A stretch of 64,000 nucleotides of DNA, from the NCBI GenBank assembly GCA_963824395.1, contig CAWGPF010000004.1, forward strand, positions 248,001 through 312,000, in the 5' to 3' direction. Below are positions 60,674 to 64,000 of this stretch, piece after piece (position 1 is the first letter of the stretch; each line of letters opens with the position of its first letter). Below the pieces are notes generated by a model. The model saw nothing but the letters and a program-made list of their open reading frames with translations, was not told the DNA's origin and ran no database searches. This DNA comes from 13-2-20CM-66-19 sp963824395. Its GTDB lineage: Bacteria > Pseudomonadota > Gammaproteobacteria > Steroidobacterales > Steroidobacteraceae. Made by a program: the position numbers and the translations under genes.

Positions 60674-62620
60674 GTGATGCCGCCCCGCGTGCGCACGCTG
60701 GTTCGCTGGACTATCGGCATTGTACTTAGCGTCGTCGCTTTTCTGGTGGTGGCGGTGTTGGTGGCGCAACGACTGGTGATACGCCGTTCATCGGAGTACG
60801 GATTTCGTGACTCATGCTCGCCAGGAAAAGATCGTTCGCGCGGCTTGCGGTTTCCAAGCGGTCGTGCGCCAGCTGCACACCAGATTCGCGACCTGGGAGT
60901 CGCCGATGTTCCGAGGGCAGAACTCTAGCTGCGTCTGTGGCCCCTCCTGCATGGGACGACCCGTGTGAGCGCGGTGACTATAGTACAGCCGACCGTCGCC
61001 CTCCGGATCGGGGCGTCGACCAGCGAGCGAGGGGGGGCAATGCAGGATGTGCAGTCGTCCGCTGACGTGTTAGCGCCCTACCGCGGTGCCATGAGTTCTT
61101 TTCCTACAACTCTCGTTCCAATGCGTTCCGGATGACCGTGATGTCTCGGATTGCGCTTGAAACGAGAATGCCCGCTTCGGTCTTGAGTACGCTGAGATGA
61201 TCTCGACCGGAAACTCACTGCCGTCTTTGCGCTGCAACCTAGGGAGCTCAAGTCCAGCCCCCATGGGGCGTCCAGGCGAGCGCGAGCAACGGACGACCCG
61301 GGTTGAAACGATGCTGCGCATGGATGCGCGCAGCCGTCCTGGCAACAGCAATTCCATGTCTTTTCCGAGCAGCTCAGCGCGACGAATAGCCGGACAGTAA
61401 TAACCTCGCGCTGATCTCCGCCTGTGAGTTTGGAGGTGAAACGCTGGGTGAGAGGGTCAACGCAGGCCCGGTGCGGATCACTGGAACGGGCCGGATTGAC
61501 GGCCAGGCGATGTCGGCCAGTCTCGAGGCGGTGAAACTGGGGGAACTTGCAACTGAGGCGCGCGTGACCCTCAGGTTGGCGGGGGATAAGCCCACGATCT
61601 GTATCTTGCCGCTGCGGTCGACGATGATGATCGCCGCATCGGTGCGCGACTCAGCAGACGCTCGCGAAAGCGCTCAATCCCTCCTGCCGCGCTACGGACC
61701 AGACTCCACAACGGAAAGCTGCGCGATCTCAGCCTGTCGGCGGAAGCTCAAGACGATAGGGACCATTTTTCCCTGTCAGTTCTCCGCGGCGGGGTGCGAC
61801 TTGTCAATGGCAGCGCACAGGTGCCGACGCTGGAGCGCGAGGTCACGGACGTTGCCGGACGCGCGGAATTGCGGGATGGCGTATTGACTATACGCGACGT
61901 GACGGCGCGCCTGGGCGCCTCGGAGCTTCGGGACTCAGGCGTTGATGTTGTCTTTCAGGAGCCCAGGCGGCTGGAGCGGGCGCACGGGGATGCGAGCCTC
62001 GTGCTTGAGGATCTGTTGCCGGACTTGCGAAGGCGTCAGCCGTTTGCCCGGTTCCTCGGCGCGATTCCCGCGGTGCGCGGCGACGCGCAAGTCGCGGCGC
62101 GTAACGGATCGAGCAGCTCGCGAACCGACGCGCTGGCTCCCTCCTGCCGCGCTCGGAAGGGCGCAATCTTCGCAGCTCGTTATTGGCGCGGGCCTGCTCG
62201 ATACTCCGGCGTTGATGGTGTAGAGAGTCAGACTCCGTGCTGGATTCCTCGACGACCGTATGAGATGAAGTCACTGGCCTAAAGGGCAGGCCGGTCGTGA
62301 CGGCGCGCGTGACGGACGGCGTCGCGCAGCGGAACCTGATCGATTGGCAGTGGCGGCGCGCGCACCTTCCAAAACGCCTAAGACCAGCTACGCCGCTGAT
62401 CTTTGCGGCGTCCCATGTTCAGTGGAACGACGATGGGAATGATGTTGGTGCCGCGCAACATCGACAGCGGCGTCGAAGACGGGATGTCGGAATCTGGAGG
62501 GGCGCTCAGCGTACGCTCCTCGAGATCAAAGATCGGGACAGCGATGCGAGCCTTGTGTATTCGAAGCGTGGCTCGGTGATAGACATGGGCTTTTCAGGGG
62601 TGCTAGCCGCCGAACCCTGG
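60674..62620 (+). pseudogene. AsmA-like protein gene in fragments
   Basis: Collinear pieces of one AsmA-like protein are found on the plus strand: N-terminal helix (LVRWTIGIVLSVVAFLVVAV, 60677-60775), ITGTGRIDGQAMSASLEAVK (61455-61580), DGVLTIRDVTARLGASELRD to FARFLGAIPAVRGDAQVA (61790-62110), LIDWQWRRAHLPKRLRPATP (about 62337-62405) and LEIKDRDSDASLVYSKRGSV (62515-62620). Gaps between them are occupied by minus-strand kinase fragments. No long open frame exists. It is either a pseudogene or an assembly artefact. Confidence 0.65.
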
Positions 62621-62810
62621 CGCGCGGGTAGTTGGGGATGTCGACTTGGATGGGATTGCTCAGCGGCGATTCTCCAGGACCCGCTGCAGGGAGGCGCGCA
62701 GATTGCGGACGCAGATGATGCGACGATGAGTCAGCGTCCGAGAGAGGCTCGCAGTGGTATCGGCGGGGTTATGGGGAAAGATCTCGAACAGCGGTCGGTT
62801 CAAAATCACC
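60783..62810 (-). pseudogene. PAS sensor histidine kinase gene in fragments
   Basis: Collinear minus-strand pieces of one kinase: PAS part LNRPLFEIFPHNPADTT (62754-62810) and NLRASLQRVLEN (62667-62709), IIIVDRSGKIQIVGL (about 61590-61640), the PAS motif LQRKDGSEFPVEI (61195-61250) and SSAIRDITVIRNALEREL (about 61104-61160, in another frame), then the phospho-acceptor H box ASMSHEIRTPMNGV (60783-60818). ATPase domain not seen. The pieces alternate with AsmA pieces. It is broken in many places. Confidence 0.65.
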
Positions 62811-63048
62811 GCGCGAGGTGGTCTGGCGCCCCGGCGAGGATTCTCAGGACCGCCAGGAGCGCGAGTTTCGTGCGTGCGTGGGCTCGGTTCTGGTGGCCTG
62901 CAGATAGCGAGTCGCTCACCGCCACTATCGTCGAGGTCAGCGCGTCGGTTGCTGGTTGGTCGCTTCATTCACCTGACGCCAAACGAGTTGATGCCAATGT
63001 CGACGTCAGCGCGCGGACGTGGCTCTCGAGCGGGTTGTTCACTGTCTG

Positions 63049-63791
63049 ACCGGGAAAGATGCCTGGATCACGGGCGATTCAACATGACGGGCGGTCAGGA
63101 CCATGTACAGGTCGGGTGAGGATTCGAACAGATGCGGCCGTCGCGTTCTCTGCTGGGACGGCAAATACGAAAATGGAGCTCTAGGGAGATCTTCTTGAAG
63201 TCGTGAGGATTGACAGAGTAAAAAGATCTTGAGTGTGGCTAGAGTATCGAGCTGACGGTGATGCGGCGTGAAGAGCGGCGTGATGACAGAGGGGGGCTTG
63301 CGAAAGTCAGGCGTCATGAAGAACGTGCAGGTAACATCTCGCTCTGATGTCTCGTCGCGCCTCAGCCGTCTCGATCGCTGGTCGCGGCTCCCCTCTGGCT
63401 ATGTGATCGGGGCGCGCTTACCTCGTCCGGTCGGGATCGGGAGACATCGTAAACCGACCGTTGTGCCGCTCGGCCCCGCGCGGTCGGGTCCGAGTCCGGG
63501 GATGCGAGCGGCCTTTAAGCTCCCGAGCAACTGGGGGACGCGCTGGAAGCCAAACCGAGCGATAGCCAGCGCGGACATCTGCCCGGCCTCTCAGACGTCC
63601 TCTGCCGTCTAGGTGCGCGCGCGCGGGGACGAAACTCTACCGGCGGCCGCGGGCGCATAAGACAGTCCGAGCTCCGCGGCCTAGGTGCCTGGTGGATGTA
63701 CGTTGCACCGCGCGCCGTAGAGCGGGCCCCTGGGAGATTATATGAGATAGGCCGACTGGCTGCCACCTGGCGCTCCACGGCGTGGGCAAGG
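63049..63791. other. Disordered region near the window end
   Basis: 743 bp with no recognisable protein, repeat or RNA. Frames open on both strands are short and of odd composition (Arg-, Ser- and Pro-rich). It lies between the fragmented kinase/AsmA segment and the broken sulfatase, and looks of the same poor quality. Confidence 0.4.
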
Positions 63792-64000
63792 GCAGACAAG
63801 AAACCCAACATCGTCATCATTTGGGGCGACGACATCGGCCAGATCCGACATCAGCGCCTACTCGCATGGGGCTGATGGGCTATCAAGACACCCAACATCG
63901 ATCGCGTCGCCAAGGAAGGCGTGATCTTCACGGACTACTACGCCGAGCAGAGTTGCACGGCGGGGCGCTCCTCGTTCATCACCGGCCAATGCGGCTTGCG
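63792..64000 (+). pseudogene. Arylsulfatase gene start, frameshifted and cut by the window end
   Basis: The plus-strand sequence encodes KKPNIVIIWGDDIG at 63798-63839 and, in another frame, TPNIDRVAKEGVIFTDYYAE and QSCTAGRSSFITGQ with the formylglycine-type site CTAGR at 63954-63968. These are family-1 arylsulfatase motifs (metal DD and the sulfatase Cys). Between them two or three single-base changes break the frame, for example an extra G in a run near 63870 and an extra A near 63884. The gene continues beyond the window. Confidence 0.75.

Overview
The window reads as chromosomal DNA of a high-GC, Gram-negative soil or water bacterium. Two TonB-dependent receptors, several lipoproteins, hopanoid-modification genes (hpnI, hpnL, hpnJ), a DUF1800/DUF1501 pair and many catabolic enzymes fit a gammaproteobacterium of the Steroidobacter/Nevskia/Xanthomonadales type. 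That placement is inference; there is no rRNA or other marker gene here to settle it.

Layout. 1-13.2 kb is a nitrogen-compound catabolic island: a ureohydrolase (cut by the window edge), an APC permease, TetR and LuxR regulators, a type III glutamine synthetase or gamma-glutamylmethylamide synthetase-like ligase, a creatininase-family hydrolase, a TonB receptor, an amidase and two acyl-CoA synthetases. 13.7-17 kb holds an ECF sigma factor and a membrane Ser/Thr kinase with a TolB-like/TPR tail. 17-34 kb is a mixed region: metallopeptidase-like DUF885, cupin, higBA, alpha/beta hydrolase, vapBC, DUF4105, an aldehyde dehydrogenase, a lipoprotein, a c-di-GMP-I (GEMM) riboswitch ahead of a SPOR-like gene, a TPR membrane protein, and an AbrB antitoxin with a frameshifted PIN toxin. 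34-41.3 kb holds a TIR-TolB-TPR protein, a TSUP transporter, a PilT-like ATPase and two mirror-image ArsR/SRPBCC pairs. 41.6-45.3 kb is the hopanoid group. 45.7-49.7 kb has a lipoprotein and the DUF1800/DUF1501 pair. 49.7-60 kb is a second catabolic island (Rieske oxygenase, two SnoaL-like proteins, LLM flavin enzyme, phosphotransferase, a CrtC/DUF7065-like protein, AraC and TetR regulators, TonB receptor), of a kind seen in steroid, terpenoid or aromatic degradation. 60-64 kb is broken: fragments of an AsmA-like gene (+) and a PAS sensor kinase (-) alternate along the DNA, and a frameshifted arylsulfatase runs off the end.

The least expected non-coding signals are: (i) a six-copy intergenic repeat, each copy a 7-bp hairpin with a 9-nt loop, followed 39-56 nt later by two GGTGCA-like boxes exactly 11 nt apart; (ii) the GEMM riboswitch; (iii) promoters of both ArsR genes and of higB placed so that their transcripts would begin almost at the start codon; (iv) palindromes at the start of every toxin-antitoxin module. 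I saw no tRNA, rRNA, CRISPR array or intact insertion sequence.
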